NCBI RefSeq assembly: GCF_030143245.1
Contig: NZ_JARJNS010000004.1
Location: 310,001-374,000, forward strand
Source: Rhabdaerophilum sp. SD176
GTDB taxonomy: Bacteria; Pseudomonadota; Alphaproteobacteria; Rhizobiales; Beijerinckiaceae
Length of the DNA: 64,000 nt
Reading direction: 5' to 3'
Part shown: piece by piece, positions 40,109 to 49,412 of the stretch
Position numbering within the stretch: position 1 is the first letter of the stretch
Layout: each line of letters opens with the position of its first letter
The notes under the pieces: generated by a model
Told to the model about the DNA's origin: nothing
Database searches by the model: none
The model's input: the letters and a program-made list of their open reading frames with translations, nothing else
Position numbers and translations under genes: made by a program

Positions 40109-40780
40109 GTCGCCCGAAGCGCGGGCGGGCGCCAGCGTGGCCAGCGTCTCGCGTGTGATGGTCAGGTGCCGGCGCATCGCATTGGCGGCAGCCTCGTGAT
40201 CGCCGCGCAGGATCGCGGTAACAATCTCGCCATGCTCGAGATGCGACTGGGCCAGCCGGGCCGGGGCCTCGAGCTGCACGCCGCGATGCGGGGCCAGCCG
40301 CTCCCGCGTCGAGAGGGCGATCTGCTTGAGATAGCCGTTGCGGGCGCCGTCATAGATCATCGTGTGGAACACGACATTCGCCGCCCGGTAGGCCGCCACA
40401 TCGGATTCGCGGACGATCGGCGCCATCGACCGATGGAACGCATCCAGTTCGGCGCGCTGGTCGGCATTCATGGCCAGCGTGGCCCGCGATGCGCAGAGCG
40501 CCTCGAGCTCGGCCATCACATCGAACATTTCCGCGAGCCGCAGGTCGTTGGTCGGTGCCACGAGCGGCGCGCGGTGCGGCCGCAACTCCACGAGCCCGCT
40601 GGCCGCCAGCTGCCGCAGCGCTTCCCGGATGGGCGTGCGCGAAGCCCCGAACTGCTCTGCGAGGCGCGTCTCGTCGAGCGACGTGCCGGGGGCCAGCCGC
40701 TTGCCAAGAATGTCCTGCGTCAACCGCGTCAGGATCGTGTCGGTGCGCGTCGTCTTTTTCACCGCTCCGCCTTTCCTCAC
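40094..40780 (-). CDS. GntR-family (FCD) transcriptional regulator
   Basis: A 228-aa regulator with an N-terminal winged helix (about residues 12-75; DETRLAEQFGASRTPIREAL is the GntR signature) and a C-terminal FCD ligand domain (about 85-215) with His/Asp residues for metal or acid binding (VVFHTMIYDGA; MRRHL). It sits 10 bp after the amidase gene and just before the allophanate-hydrolase promoter, so it probably senses an intermediate of amide breakdown. Confidence 0.9.
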   Translation of the reverse strand: MRKGGAVKKTTRTDTILTRLTQDILGKRLAPGTSLDETRLAEQFGASRTPIREALRQLAASGLVELRPHRAPLVAPTNDLRLAEMFDVMAELEALCASRATLAMNADQRAELDAFHRSMAPIVRESDVAAYRAANVVFHTMIYDGARNGYLKQIALSTRERLAPHRGVQLEAPARLAQSHLEHGEIVTAILRGDHEAAANAMRRHLTITRETLATLAPARASGDLPRN

Positions 40781-40790
40781 AGGCCTGTTC

Positions 40791-41969
40791 TCACAGGCCG
40801 AGCCGCGCCGCCAGCGCGATAAGCTGCCGGTCCGAACCGGCAGGTCCGATCAGCGACAGGCCGATCGGTGCGCCATCGACCGTGCCGGCCGGAACCACCA
40901 GCTGCGGCAGGCCGGAAAGACCCGCCGGGCAGAGGAAGGCCATGGCCTCGTGGCGATAGGCATCGAGGCCCTGCGGGCTGTCATCGAGACGCGGCGCCGG
41001 GCCCTGCACGGCCGGGCTGACCAGCACGCCCCGCGCGCCGAGAAGAGCGCGGAACCCTTCCGCGAACCGCGTGCGGATGATGCGCGCCTCGGCGGCCTGC
41101 GCCTCGGTAACGGTCCGGGCATAGGCGAAACGTTCAGCGATCGGCGGCCCGAGAACCGGCTTCTGCTGCTCGAACCAGGCGCCATGGACGGCATAGATCT
41201 CGTAGGATTGCAGCTTGCGGAAGGCATCGTAGATCGGCCCTTGCGCATCGGGATAGACGATGGCCGGTGCCGGCTCACCCGAGATCGCGCCGATAGCCGC
41301 CAGCCTTGGCGCCAGTGCGGCTTGGCTGGCGGCCGGCAGCCGCGCAAAAAGATCAGCCGCGACCATCAGATGCGGCATGGAGAGATCGGCCGTATCGGCC
41401 GGTAGCAGCACCGAGGCCATCCGGCCGAAGGTTGCGAGATCCCGGGCAAAGAAGCCGCAGGTATCGAAAGTCGGGGCCAGCGGCATGCACTCGTCCAGCG
41501 CGATGGCACCGAAGGTTGGCCGGAGTCCGTAGAGCCCGCAGAAACTGGCCGGCGCTCTCACCGAACCGCCCGTATCCGAGCCGAGCGCGATGTCACAGAG
41601 CCCGGCCGCAACCGCGCTGGCCGAGCCGGAGGAGGAACCACCGGGCACGCGGTCCGGGGCGGCCGGGTTCAGCGGCGTGCCGAAATGCGCGTTGGTGCCA
41701 TAGAGCGACCAGGCCAGCTCCTCGGTATGGGCCTTGCCGACGAAGCGGGCTCCGGCATCGAGCAGCGCCTGGACCGGCGGCGCATGGCGCTCGGCCACGG
41801 GCGATTGCGCCAGCTTGACCGGATTGCCGCAGCCTGTGCGGTAGCCGGCCACATCGAACAGGTCCTTCACGGCGAAGGTCAGCCCGGCCAGCGGCCCGTC
41901 CGGCGCATTCGGCACGGGCACGGCAGGGTAGGGCATGAAGGCGCGGGCGGGATCTTCAGGGAGCAGCAT
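40791..41969 (-). CDS. Amidase (amidase-signature family)
   Basis: 392-aa amidase with triad contexts LTFAVKDLFDVAGY (Lys), PGGSSSGSASAV (cis-Ser) and GSDTGGSVRAPASFCGLYGLRP (nucleophile Ser). Chosen start MLLPEDPARAFMPYP fits related enzymes; an ATG at 42035 overlapping the ABC ATPase stop would add 22 residues. Downstream of the peptide-type ABC genes, so it probably hydrolyses the imported amide. The substrate cannot be named. Confidence 0.9.
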   Translation of the reverse strand: MLLPEDPARAFMPYPAVPVPNAPDGPLAGLTFAVKDLFDVAGYRTGCGNPVKLAQSPVAERHAPPVQALLDAGARFVGKAHTEELAWSLYGTNAHFGTPLNPAAPDRVPGGSSSGSASAVAAGLCDIALGSDTGGSVRAPASFCGLYGLRPTFGAIALDECMPLAPTFDTCGFFARDLATFGRMASVLLPADTADLSMPHLMVAADLFARLPAASQAALAPRLAAIGAISGEPAPAIVYPDAQGPIYDAFRKLQSYEIYAVHGAWFEQQKPVLGPPIAERFAYARTVTEAQAAEARIIRTRFAEGFRALLGARGVLVSPAVQGPAPRLDDSPQGLDAYRHEAMAFLCPAGLSGLPQLVVPAGTVDGAPIGLSLIGPAGSDRQLIALAARLGL

Positions 41970-42034
41970 AGCATTCTCGTCAATCGGGGCGCGGAGTTTG
42001 GCCTGCCGGATCCGTGCCGGCAAGCCGGAGGGCA

Positions 42035-43012
42035 TCAGGCCATGGCCGGCTCGACAGCATGGATGCAGCGGACCATCCGGCCGGGATCGAAATTCACGAC
42101 CGGCGGCCGGGCCGTTTCGCACCTGTCTTGCCGGACAAGGCAGCGCGGCGCGAAGGAACAGGCGGTCGGCTTCGTCTCCAGCGCCGGCGGCGCGCCGGGA
42201 ATGGCATCGAGCCGCTCCCCTTTCACCGCACCATGCAGGTTCGCAGCGAGCAGCCCCTTCGTGTAGGGATGGCGCGGCTCGCGGATGATCTGCCGCACGG
42301 TGCCGGTCTCGACGAATTCGCCCGCATACATCACGGCGATCCGGTCTGACACCTCCACAGCGACGCCGATATCATGCGTGACGAAGATCATCGCCATGCC
42401 GAATTCGCGCTGCAATTCCCGCAGGAGCAGCAGGATCTGGATCTGCACCGTGGCATCGAGCGCGGTGGTCGGCTCGTCCGCCAGAAGCAGTTTCGGCCGG
42501 CAGGAGAGGGCGAGCGCGATCATCGCGCGCTGGCGCATCCCGCCGGACATTTCATGCGGATAGGCCTTCATCCGCCGTTCCGGCGAGGGAATGCGCACGC
42601 GGGTCAGCATGTCGAGCGCCCGGGCCAGCCCGGCCTGCCGGCTGATCCCTTCATGGCGCATCACCGCCTCGGCGATCTGGTCGCCGATCGTATAGACCGG
42701 GTCGAGCGCCAGCATCGGATCCTGAAAGATCATCGAGACCACGCCGCCGCGATGGTTGGCCAGCGCCCGCCCGTCGAGCGAGAGCACATCCGCGCCGGCC
42801 ACGCGGACCTCGCCGCCGATCTCGGTCCGGTTTTCCGGCAGCAGGCGCAGCAGGGTCTTCAGCGTCACGCTCTTGCCCGAGCCACTCTCGCCGAGAATGC
42901 TCAGCGTCTCGCCCGGCATCAGCGTCAGGTTGACGCCATTGACGGCATGGACCGTCCGTGTGCCATGGAAGCGCACGGTCACATCCTTCATCTCCACCAG
43001 CGGGTCTGTCAT
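42035..43012 (-). CDS. Oligopeptide/nickel-type ABC transporter ATPase (DppD-like)
   Basis: 325-aa ATPase with Walker A GESGSGKS, signature MSGGMRQRAMIA and Walker B LLLADEPTTALDA. The C-terminal oligopeptide-family region with Cys cluster (ACSFAPRC and QDRCETARPP) probably binds a Fe-S cluster, as in DppD/OppD. Starts at an ATG overlapping the stop of the companion ATPase. Confidence 0.93.
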   Translation of the reverse strand: MTDPLVEMKDVTVRFHGTRTVHAVNGVNLTLMPGETLSILGESGSGKSVTLKTLLRLLPENRTEIGGEVRVAGADVLSLDGRALANHRGGVVSMIFQDPMLALDPVYTIGDQIAEAVMRHEGISRQAGLARALDMLTRVRIPSPERRMKAYPHEMSGGMRQRAMIALALSCRPKLLLADEPTTALDATVQIQILLLLRELQREFGMAMIFVTHDIGVAVEVSDRIAVMYAGEFVETGTVRQIIREPRHPYTKGLLAANLHGAVKGERLDAIPGAPPALETKPTACSFAPRCLVRQDRCETARPPVVNFDPGRMVRCIHAVEPAMA

Positions 43013-44046
43013 GCGGTCACCCCCGCAAGGCTGTGGCCGGAGCCGGGAATGGCGGCGTGGCAGGCCACGAGATGCCGGTCGCTCGGCAGCTTGAACAGCC
43101 CGGGGCTGCCTGCGCTGCACACGCTCTCCGCTTTGGCGCAGCGCGGGTGGAACCGGCAGCCGGAAGGCGGGTTGATCGGGTTCGGCGGATCACCCGAAAG
43201 CGGCGCTTCCTGCGTGCGCCGGTCCGGATCCATTGACGGCATCGCGGCCAGAAGGGCGCGGGTATAGGGATGCGTCGGGTTGGCGTAGAGCGTCTCGACC
43301 GGGCCGATCTCTGCCACCTCACCGAGATACATCACCATCACGCGGTCGCTGATATAGCGGACGACATTCAGGTCATGCGAGATGAAGATATAGGTCAGGC
43401 CCAGTTCCTTCTTGAGGTCGGCCAGCAGGTTGAGCACCTGCGCCTCGACCGATTTGTCGAGCGCGGAAACCGCCTCGTCGAGGATGACGACCTTTGGCGA
43501 GAAGGCGAGCGCCCGGGCAATGTTCACGCGCTGGCGCTGCCCGCCCGAGAGTTCATGCGGGTAGCGGCCGGCGAAGCGGCGCGGCTCCAGCCCGACCTTG
43601 GCAAGCAGTTCATGCGCCAGCGCCGTTGCCTGTGCGGCCGGCATGCCGTTGACGCGCGGCCCGAAGGCAATCGCGTCTTCCATCGTCAGCCGCGGATTCA
43701 ACGAGGCATAGCTGTCCTGGAACACCATCTGCACATGCCGGCGCAATTCGCGCACATCGAGATCGACGCCGAGCCGGCGCGATTCCAGCAGGATCTGCCC
43801 GTCATCCGGGGTGATCAGGTCCACCAGCAGCCGCGCCGTGGTGGATTTGCCGCAGCCGCTCTCGCCGACAATGCCGAGCGTCTCGCCCTCGGCCACGTCG
43901 AAAGAGACGCCATCCACCGCGCGCACGACGCCGGTGGTCCGGCCGAACAGCCCGCCCTTGAGCGGGAAATGCTTGCGCAGGCCGTTGACCGAGAGCAGCG
44001 GAGGGCGGGGAACGGGATCGGACGCGGTGGCGAAAGCGGGATTCAT
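43009..44046 (-). CDS. Oligopeptide/nickel-type ABC transporter ATPase (DppF-like)
   Basis: 345-aa second ATPase: Walker A GESGCGKST, signature LSGGQRQRVNIARAL, Walker B VVILDEAVSALDKSVEAQ (Glu then Ala in place of the usual Pro-Thr/Ser of DEPTSALD), and the C-terminal CRFHPRC motif of the Opp family. Its start overlaps the permease stop. Pairs with the DppD-like protein. Confidence 0.93.
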   Translation of the reverse strand: MNPAFATASDPVPRPPLLSVNGLRKHFPLKGGLFGRTTGVVRAVDGVSFDVAEGETLGIVGESGCGKSTTARLLVDLITPDDGQILLESRRLGVDLDVRELRRHVQMVFQDSYASLNPRLTMEDAIAFGPRVNGMPAAQATALAHELLAKVGLEPRRFAGRYPHELSGGQRQRVNIARALAFSPKVVILDEAVSALDKSVEAQVLNLLADLKKELGLTYIFISHDLNVVRYISDRVMVMYLGEVAEIGPVETLYANPTHPYTRALLAAMPSMDPDRRTQEAPLSGDPPNPINPPSGCRFHPRCAKAESVCSAGSPGLFKLPSDRHLVACHAAIPGSGHSLAGVTA

Positions 44047-44930
44047 GCCTTGATGTCCATCGCGGAGCGCAATCCATCGGAAAGCAGGTTGAAGGAGATC
44101 GAGGTGATGAAGATCATCAGCCCCGGCAGGGCAGCAACCCACGGCTGCACATAGATTGCGTTGCGCAAGGTGTTGAGCATCAGCCCCCATTCCGGCTCGG
44201 GCGGCTTCACGCCGAGGCCGAGGAAGGACAGGCCGGAAGCGAGGATCAGCGAGACGGAGATCAGCCCCGTCGCATAGACGAAGATCGGCCCGATCACATT
44301 GCCCAGAACATGGATCCGGACGATGCGGAAGGCGGAGGCCCCGGAGGCCCGGGCCGCCTCGATATATTCGATCTTCCGCACGGCGGTCGTCACGCTCTCG
44401 GCGATCCGGGCAATGGGCGGCACGAAGACGATGGTCAGCGAGAGCAGCCCGTTGAAAATGCCGGCGCCCAGCGCCCCCGACAGCGCAATCGCCAGCAGCA
44501 CGGAGGGGAAGGCGAAGAACACATCGATCGTCCGCATCAGCACGGTATTCACTTTCCCGCCGACAAAGCCGGCGGTGATCCCGATGGCCGAGCCGATGAA
44601 GAAGGCGATAAAGACCGGCGTGACGCCCATCAGCAGCGAGAGCCGGCCGCCAAGGATCAGCCGCGAGAGCATGTCACGGCCAAGCTCGTCGGTGCCGAGC
44701 GGGAAGCCCGGCGTCCCGATCGGCCGGAGCCGGCGGATCATCGAGGACCGGTAGGGATCGGCCGGCGCGATGAATGGCGCGAAGATCGCCATCAGCACAA
44801 GGGCGAGCACGATGATCAGGGCGGCCATGGCGACTGGGTCACGCCGGAAGCGATGCATCACACCGGCCCAGTAGCCGGGCGATTTCTCGATCGCGGCGAT
44901 CGCGGTCAGGGCGGGGGCGGCAGCGCTCAT
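44043..44930 (-). CDS. Oligopeptide/nickel-type ABC transporter permease (DppC-like)
   Basis: 295-aa permease with an N-terminal helix, the periplasmic GTDELGRDMLSRLILGGRLSL block diagnostic of DppC/OppC (cited in part: GTDELGRDMLSRL), and the EAA coupling loop EAARASGASAFRIVRIHVLGN. One base separates it from the DppB-like gene. Confidence 0.94.
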   Translation of the reverse strand: MSAAAPALTAIAAIEKSPGYWAGVMHRFRRDPVAMAALIIVLALVLMAIFAPFIAPADPYRSSMIRRLRPIGTPGFPLGTDELGRDMLSRLILGGRLSLLMGVTPVFIAFFIGSAIGITAGFVGGKVNTVLMRTIDVFFAFPSVLLAIALSGALGAGIFNGLLSLTIVFVPPIARIAESVTTAVRKIEYIEAARASGASAFRIVRIHVLGNVIGPIFVYATGLISVSLILASGLSFLGLGVKPPEPEWGLMLNTLRNAIYVQPWVAALPGLMIFITSISFNLLSDGLRSAMDIKA

Positions 44931-44931
44931 T

Positions 44932-45885
44932 TCAGGCCCTCTGGACGCGCGGATCGAGCATCGACTGCACGATATCCACGATCAGGTTGAGCGCGACGAA
45001 GAACATGGCGAGCACGAGGATCGTGCCCTGCAGCAGCGGAAGGTCGCGTTGGAAAATCGCCTGGCCCAGCAGGAAGCCGGTGCCGGGCCAGGAGAAGACG
45101 GTCTCGATCAGGATGGAGCCACCGAGCAGGTAGCCAAGCTGCAGGCCCATCACGGCGAGGGCGGTCGGCGCGGCATTCTTCACGACATGGCGGAACACGC
45201 CGAAATCGAGCAGGCCCTTGGCGCGCAACCCGGAAACGAATTCCTGGCTCAGGATCTCCGCGACCAGCGCCCGGACCGTGCGCGCGATGATGCCCATCGG
45301 GATGACGGACATCGTCACGGCCGGCAGGATGAGATGGCGGACATGCACCCAGTCCCAGGCCCAGTCGGCCGATCCGCCGGGCCCGGCGCCGGTTGCGGGC
45401 AGCCAGTTGAGCTGTACCGAGAAGATGATCACCAGCACCATGCCGAGCCAGTAATGCGGCACCGAGACACCGATGATCGAGACGAACGAGGCGAGGCGGT
45501 CGATCCAGCTGTCGCGGAAATAGCCGGCCACGAAACCGAACAGGCATCCGAAAAGGAACCCGATCAACGTCGCCAGCACGGCGAGCATGAGCGTGTTGCC
45601 CAGCGCCTTGCCGAGTTCCGACGCCACGGGGCGGCCCGTGGCGATGGAAACGCCGAGATCCCCCTGCAGCGTCTTCAGAACCCAAAGTCCGTATTGCACG
45701 GGCAATGGCCGGTCGAAGCCATAGAGGGCTCGCATTTCCGCCTGCAACTGCGCCGAGGCATCCGGCGGCAGCACCGAGGTCAGTGGATCGCCCGGGGCAA
45801 TGTGGACCAGCATGAAGCAGACGATGCTCACGCCGAAGGCGACGGGAATGGTCAGGGCCAGTCGCTTGAGGATGTAGCTCAGCAT
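44932..45885 (-). CDS. Oligopeptide/nickel-type ABC transporter permease (DppB-like)
   Basis: 317-aa permease starting MLSYILKRLALTIPVAFGVS, the standard DppB opening (a helix followed by a large periplasmic loop with GFDRPLPVQYGLWV). It has five further helices and the coupling loop FVSGLRAKGLLDFGVFRHVV. Follows the first binding-protein gene by 19 bp. Confidence 0.94.
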   Translation of the reverse strand: MLSYILKRLALTIPVAFGVSIVCFMLVHIAPGDPLTSVLPPDASAQLQAEMRALYGFDRPLPVQYGLWVLKTLQGDLGVSIATGRPVASELGKALGNTLMLAVLATLIGFLFGCLFGFVAGYFRDSWIDRLASFVSIIGVSVPHYWLGMVLVIIFSVQLNWLPATGAGPGGSADWAWDWVHVRHLILPAVTMSVIPMGIIARTVRALVAEILSQEFVSGLRAKGLLDFGVFRHVVKNAAPTALAVMGLQLGYLLGGSILIETVFSWPGTGFLLGQAIFQRDLPLLQGTILVLAMFFVALNLIVDIVQSMLDPRVQRA

Positions 45886-45904
45886 CGTCCGCTCTTTTGC
45901 CCGG

Positions 45905-47500
45905 TCACGGCGTCATGGTGATCGACGAGAAGTTCTGGAACCAGTTCTGCGCCTGCACGAAGCCCTTGACCTTGGCGCTCATCGCGCGGGCATTGACGTC
46001 GTGCGTCACCATGAGGAACAGCGCCTCGTTGACGTATTTCTCATGCACCTTTTCCAGGACCTTGGTCTGTGCATCGGCATCGAAGGTCGTGCGGATCTGG
46101 TCGAACAGGCTCTCCATTTCCTTGTCGCAGTAATGACCCCAATTGGTGCCGGCCGGCGGTTGCAGGTTGCACTGGAGGTGGCGGACGAAGCCGGTGAAAG
46201 GGTCCTGGATGAAGTAGGAGTAGTTCATCCCCGTCGCCTTGCGCGAGCTTTCATGCTTCGCGCCGGCCCGCCAGATATTGATGAGCGTGTTCCATTCCAC
46301 CACTTCGAAATCGATCTTGATCCCGGCCTCGGCGAGGTTCTGCTGGATGAACTCGTTCATCGGCAGTGGCTGCATCTGGCCCGAACCGGAAGGCGAGATC
46401 AGGATTTTCGTTTGCAGCGGCTTGTTCGGGCCATAGCCCGCCTCGGCCAGCAGCTTCTTCGCTTCGGCAAGATCACGCCTGACTTTGAAGGTCGGCTTGC
46501 CGAACCATTGATGGCCCGGCGGCATGAAGCCTTCGGCCGGAACCATGAGGCCGCCGAGCAATTCCTTCAGCCCCTCGCGGTCCACCGCCAGATTGGCTGC
46601 CTTGCGCACGCGGACATCATTCCAGGGCGAGCCTTCCGCGCTGGAGAAATGCCATGTCCAGTTATGCGGATAGACATTGGTGACAATCTGGAAGCCGTTG
46701 CTTTTCAGCGTCGGCACCGCATCCGGCGCCGGTGCCTCGATCCAGTCGACCTGGCCAGAGCGCAGGGCGGCGGTGCGGGCATTCGGCTCCGGCAGCGGAA
46801 TGAGGATCAGCTTGTCGAGCTTGGGAATCCGCGTCTTGTCCCAATGATCCTTGTTCGGCACGAGTTCGGCCCGTTCGCGCGGGGTGAAGCCGGCCAGCTT
46901 CCACGGCCCGGTGCCGGACGGCTCCTTGGCCACTTCCTGCCAGTTCCGGCCCTTCTTTTCCCATTGCGCGGGCGAGGAAATGCCGATCCAGGCGAGCTGG
47001 TAGGGCAGGGTCGCATCCGGGGCCTTCGTGGTGATTTCCAGCGTCAGCGGGTCGATGGCGCGGTAGCCGGCCACAGCGGGAATACGCGAGCGCCCCTGCG
47101 AGGCCTGCCGCTGGTCAAATTGCGGAGCGTCGGATTTCAGCAGCTTGTCGAAATTCCAGACCACCGCATCCGCCGTCAGGGTCGAGCCGTCATGGAACTT
47201 CACGCCCTCGCGGATCTTGAAGATCCATTTCGTTTTGTCATTCGCATCGACGCTCCAGCTTGCTGCAAGGCCGGGAATGAGCACTGAAGGTTTGTCGGAA
47301 CGGGTCAGGTCCCAGTTCACAAGGGCATCATAGAGAGTAAAGCCCATGAAGCGCTGACCTTCGCCCCCCTGGTCGGGCTGGCCTGTGGTCAACGGAATAT
47401 CGGATGCGGTCATGCCGATCCGGAGGGTGCCCTGCGCCAGAACGGGCGAGGTAAGCGTAAGGACGGACATGGCCGTCAGGGTATGAAGCACGCGGCGCAT
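45905..47500 (-). CDS. ABC substrate-binding protein family 5 (first paralogue)
   Basis: 531-aa periplasmic binding protein with a signal peptide (MRRVLHTLTAMSVLTLTSPVLA, cut near Ala-Gln). SBP family 5 core regions are TKWIFKIREGVKFHDGSTLT, EPSGTGPWKLAGFTPRERAEL and AANLAVDREGLKELLGG. It is clearly paralogous to the next gene upstream over its whole length (shared IGMTASDIPLTTGQPDQG versus IGMTAADIPRTHGQPDQG). Ligand unknown. Confidence 0.92.
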   Translation of the reverse strand: MRRVLHTLTAMSVLTLTSPVLAQGTLRIGMTASDIPLTTGQPDQGGEGQRFMGFTLYDALVNWDLTRSDKPSVLIPGLAASWSVDANDKTKWIFKIREGVKFHDGSTLTADAVVWNFDKLLKSDAPQFDQRQASQGRSRIPAVAGYRAIDPLTLEITTKAPDATLPYQLAWIGISSPAQWEKKGRNWQEVAKEPSGTGPWKLAGFTPRERAELVPNKDHWDKTRIPKLDKLILIPLPEPNARTAALRSGQVDWIEAPAPDAVPTLKSNGFQIVTNVYPHNWTWHFSSAEGSPWNDVRVRKAANLAVDREGLKELLGGLMVPAEGFMPPGHQWFGKPTFKVRRDLAEAKKLLAEAGYGPNKPLQTKILISPSGSGQMQPLPMNEFIQQNLAEAGIKIDFEVVEWNTLINIWRAGAKHESSRKATGMNYSYFIQDPFTGFVRHLQCNLQPPAGTNWGHYCDKEMESLFDQIRTTFDADAQTKVLEKVHEKYVNEALFLMVTHDVNARAMSAKVKGFVQAQNWFQNFSSITMTP

Positions 47501-47529
47501 GGCAGCTCTCCGGAAACGGGGAAGGAAAG

Positions 47530-47554
47530 GCCCTGCCGGGGAATCCGGCAGGGC
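47530..47554 (-). other. Hairpin between the two family-5 binding-protein genes
   Basis: Ten-base perfect inverted repeat, GCCCTGCCGG at 47530-47539 with CCGGCAGGGC at 47545-47554 (loop GGAAT), nine bases past the stop of the second binding-protein gene in the direction of transcription, followed by CCTTTCCTTCC. Likely mRNA stabiliser or partial terminator favouring the first-transcribed binding protein. Confidence 0.65.
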
Positions 47555-47562
47555 ATGACACG

Positions 47563-49212
47563 TCAGTTGATCGACATCGGCGCGATATCGATGAACCAGC
47601 TCTTCGGCTGCACGACGCCCTTGACCTTGGCGCTCATCGCGCGCGGGCCCACGTCATGCGCCACCCAGAGGAACGGCGCTTCCTCGACGATCCGCTTGTG
47701 CAGGTTGGCGAGCGCGGCATCGCGTTCCTTGCCGTCGAAGGTCGAGCGTGCCTTGGCGATCAGCCCGTCGAACTCGGCATTGCCGAAATAGCCCCAGTTG
47801 TTGGAGACCGGCGGGAACGCCTTGGTCGAGACAAACCGGACCATCGCGAAGAACGGATCCATCGTGGCGAAGGTCACATTGATCGCATTCGCGCCGCGCG
47901 CCTTCGGATCCTTGGCGCCTTCACGCCAGTTGGTGAAGACGGCGTTCCACTCGATGACATCCAGCTCGACATCGAAGAAGCATTCCTTCAGCGCCTGCTG
48001 GAGATACTCGTTCATCGTCACCGGCTGCATCTGGCCCGAACCCGAGGCCGAGGTCAGCACCTTCACCTTGAGCGGTTTCGCGGCGGAATGGCCGGCTTCC
48101 GTCATCAGCTTCTTGGCACTGGCCAGGTCATATTTGATGTCGAAGCTCGGATTGCCCCACCACGGATGGTCCGGCGAGACCGAGCCCTTCGGAATCCCCA
48201 TCATGCCGCCGAGCAAGGTCTTCAGTTCCTCGCGGTTCACGCAGAGATTGGCCGCATGGCGGACGCGCTTGTCGAGCCAGGGCGAGCCCTCCGCGAAAGA
48301 GAATTGCCACGGCCAGACATGCGGCTGCGGGTTGGAATAGATGGTGAAGCCACCTGACTTGATCCGCGGCATGGCATCCGGCGCGGGCGCTTCCACCCAG
48401 TCGACCTGGCCCGAAAGCAGCGCGGCGGTGCGGGCATTGGCATCCGCCAGCGGCAGCAGGACAACGCGGTCGATTTTCGGCGTGCGCTTCGGATCCCAAT
48501 AGGTCTTGTTGGCCACCATCTCGAACCGCTCGCGCGGCTGGAGGCGCACACCCCTGAACGGGCCGGTGCCCGACGGCTCGGCCGCGAAGGCCACCCAGGC
48601 CTGCTTTGCCCGCTCGGCCGGGTCCGTCACCGAGGTCGGCACGGCAGCCAGCTTGGCATTCCAATGGGCCGGGCTGGCAATGAAGAGGTTGGTCAGGTTG
48701 ATGGGCAGGAAGCTGTCCGGTTCCGATGTCGTCAGCTCGACGGTGAGATCGTCGATCTTCCGGGCGGAACGCAAAGTCGGCATGCGCGAGACCGTCACGC
48801 CGACCTGGCTCGCATCGAAATGCGCGGCTTCCTTCTTCAGCACCTTCTCGACATTCCAGACGATGGCGTCGGCTGTCAGGGCCGAGCCATCATGGAATTT
48901 CACGCCGGGGCGCAGCTTGAAGACCCATTTGGTCTTGTCATTGGCATCGACCGCCCATTCCGTCGCGAGGCCGGGAACAACGACACTGGCCTTGTCAGCC
49001 GAGGAAAGGTCCCAGGCGGTCAGCGCATCATACATCGGGATGCCGGTGAAGCGGTTGCCCTCGAAGCCCTGGTCCGGCTGGCCATGGGTACGCGGAATGT
49101 CGGCGGCGGTCATCCCGATCCGCAGGACCTTTTCCTGCGCCATGGCGGGGGCGACCAGCATCGAGCCGGCCAGCAGGCTGGCGGTAATGATCTGTCTGAC
49201 GTTGAAGTGCAT
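47563..49212 (-). CDS. ABC substrate-binding protein family 5 (second paralogue)
   Basis: 549-aa protein with signal peptide MHFNVRQIITASLLAGSMLV ending APAMA|QEK. Core motifs parallel the neighbouring paralogue (TKWVFKLRPGVKFHDGSALT; GVRLQPRERFEMVANKTYWD; AANLCVNREELKTLLGGMMG). First gene of the leftward transport-amidase operon. Two binding proteins for one permease pair suggest two related ligands or a recent tandem duplication. Confidence 0.92.
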   Translation of the reverse strand: MHFNVRQIITASLLAGSMLVAPAMAQEKVLRIGMTAADIPRTHGQPDQGFEGNRFTGIPMYDALTAWDLSSADKASVVVPGLATEWAVDANDKTKWVFKLRPGVKFHDGSALTADAIVWNVEKVLKKEAAHFDASQVGVTVSRMPTLRSARKIDDLTVELTTSEPDSFLPINLTNLFIASPAHWNAKLAAVPTSVTDPAERAKQAWVAFAAEPSGTGPFRGVRLQPRERFEMVANKTYWDPKRTPKIDRVVLLPLADANARTAALLSGQVDWVEAPAPDAMPRIKSGGFTIYSNPQPHVWPWQFSFAEGSPWLDKRVRHAANLCVNREELKTLLGGMMGIPKGSVSPDHPWWGNPSFDIKYDLASAKKLMTEAGHSAAKPLKVKVLTSASGSGQMQPVTMNEYLQQALKECFFDVELDVIEWNAVFTNWREGAKDPKARGANAINVTFATMDPFFAMVRFVSTKAFPPVSNNWGYFGNAEFDGLIAKARSTFDGKERDAALANLHKRIVEEAPFLWVAHDVGPRAMSAKVKGVVQPKSWFIDIAPMSIN

Positions 49213-49412
49213 CCTGTTCTCCCTGCACCGCCTTGCATCCTGTCTTGCGGCGGTCTGTGCAGCATGGGAAAGCAACGCCTATGCCATGGCATGCTGTGCG
49301 CAGGTGGGGAGTTCCGACCAGAATCCGGGTCCTTTCCGGGCCCGAACTGCATGCAATGGAACGGGATGCATGGTTTTTGTGCATTCCCCGGGGATGTGAG
49401 GAAAAAACAGGC
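49213..49412. promoter_or_regulatory. Divergent control region between the binding-protein and racemase genes
   Basis: 200 bp without a gene. It holds a 12-bp perfect palindrome ATGCCATGGCAT (49281-49292) and a 10-bp direct repeat TGCATCCTGT (49209-49218 and 49234-49243), the first copy overlapping the binding-protein start. No convincing sigma70 hexamers were found. A regulator such as the GntR or MarR protein encoded nearby could bind here; this is conjecture. Confidence 0.35.

Noticed and set aside
49281-49292. 12-bp palindrome ATGCCATGGCAT as a defined operator
   Set aside because: Short palindromes of this kind arise by chance and no regulator is assigned; kept only as a note in the control region.
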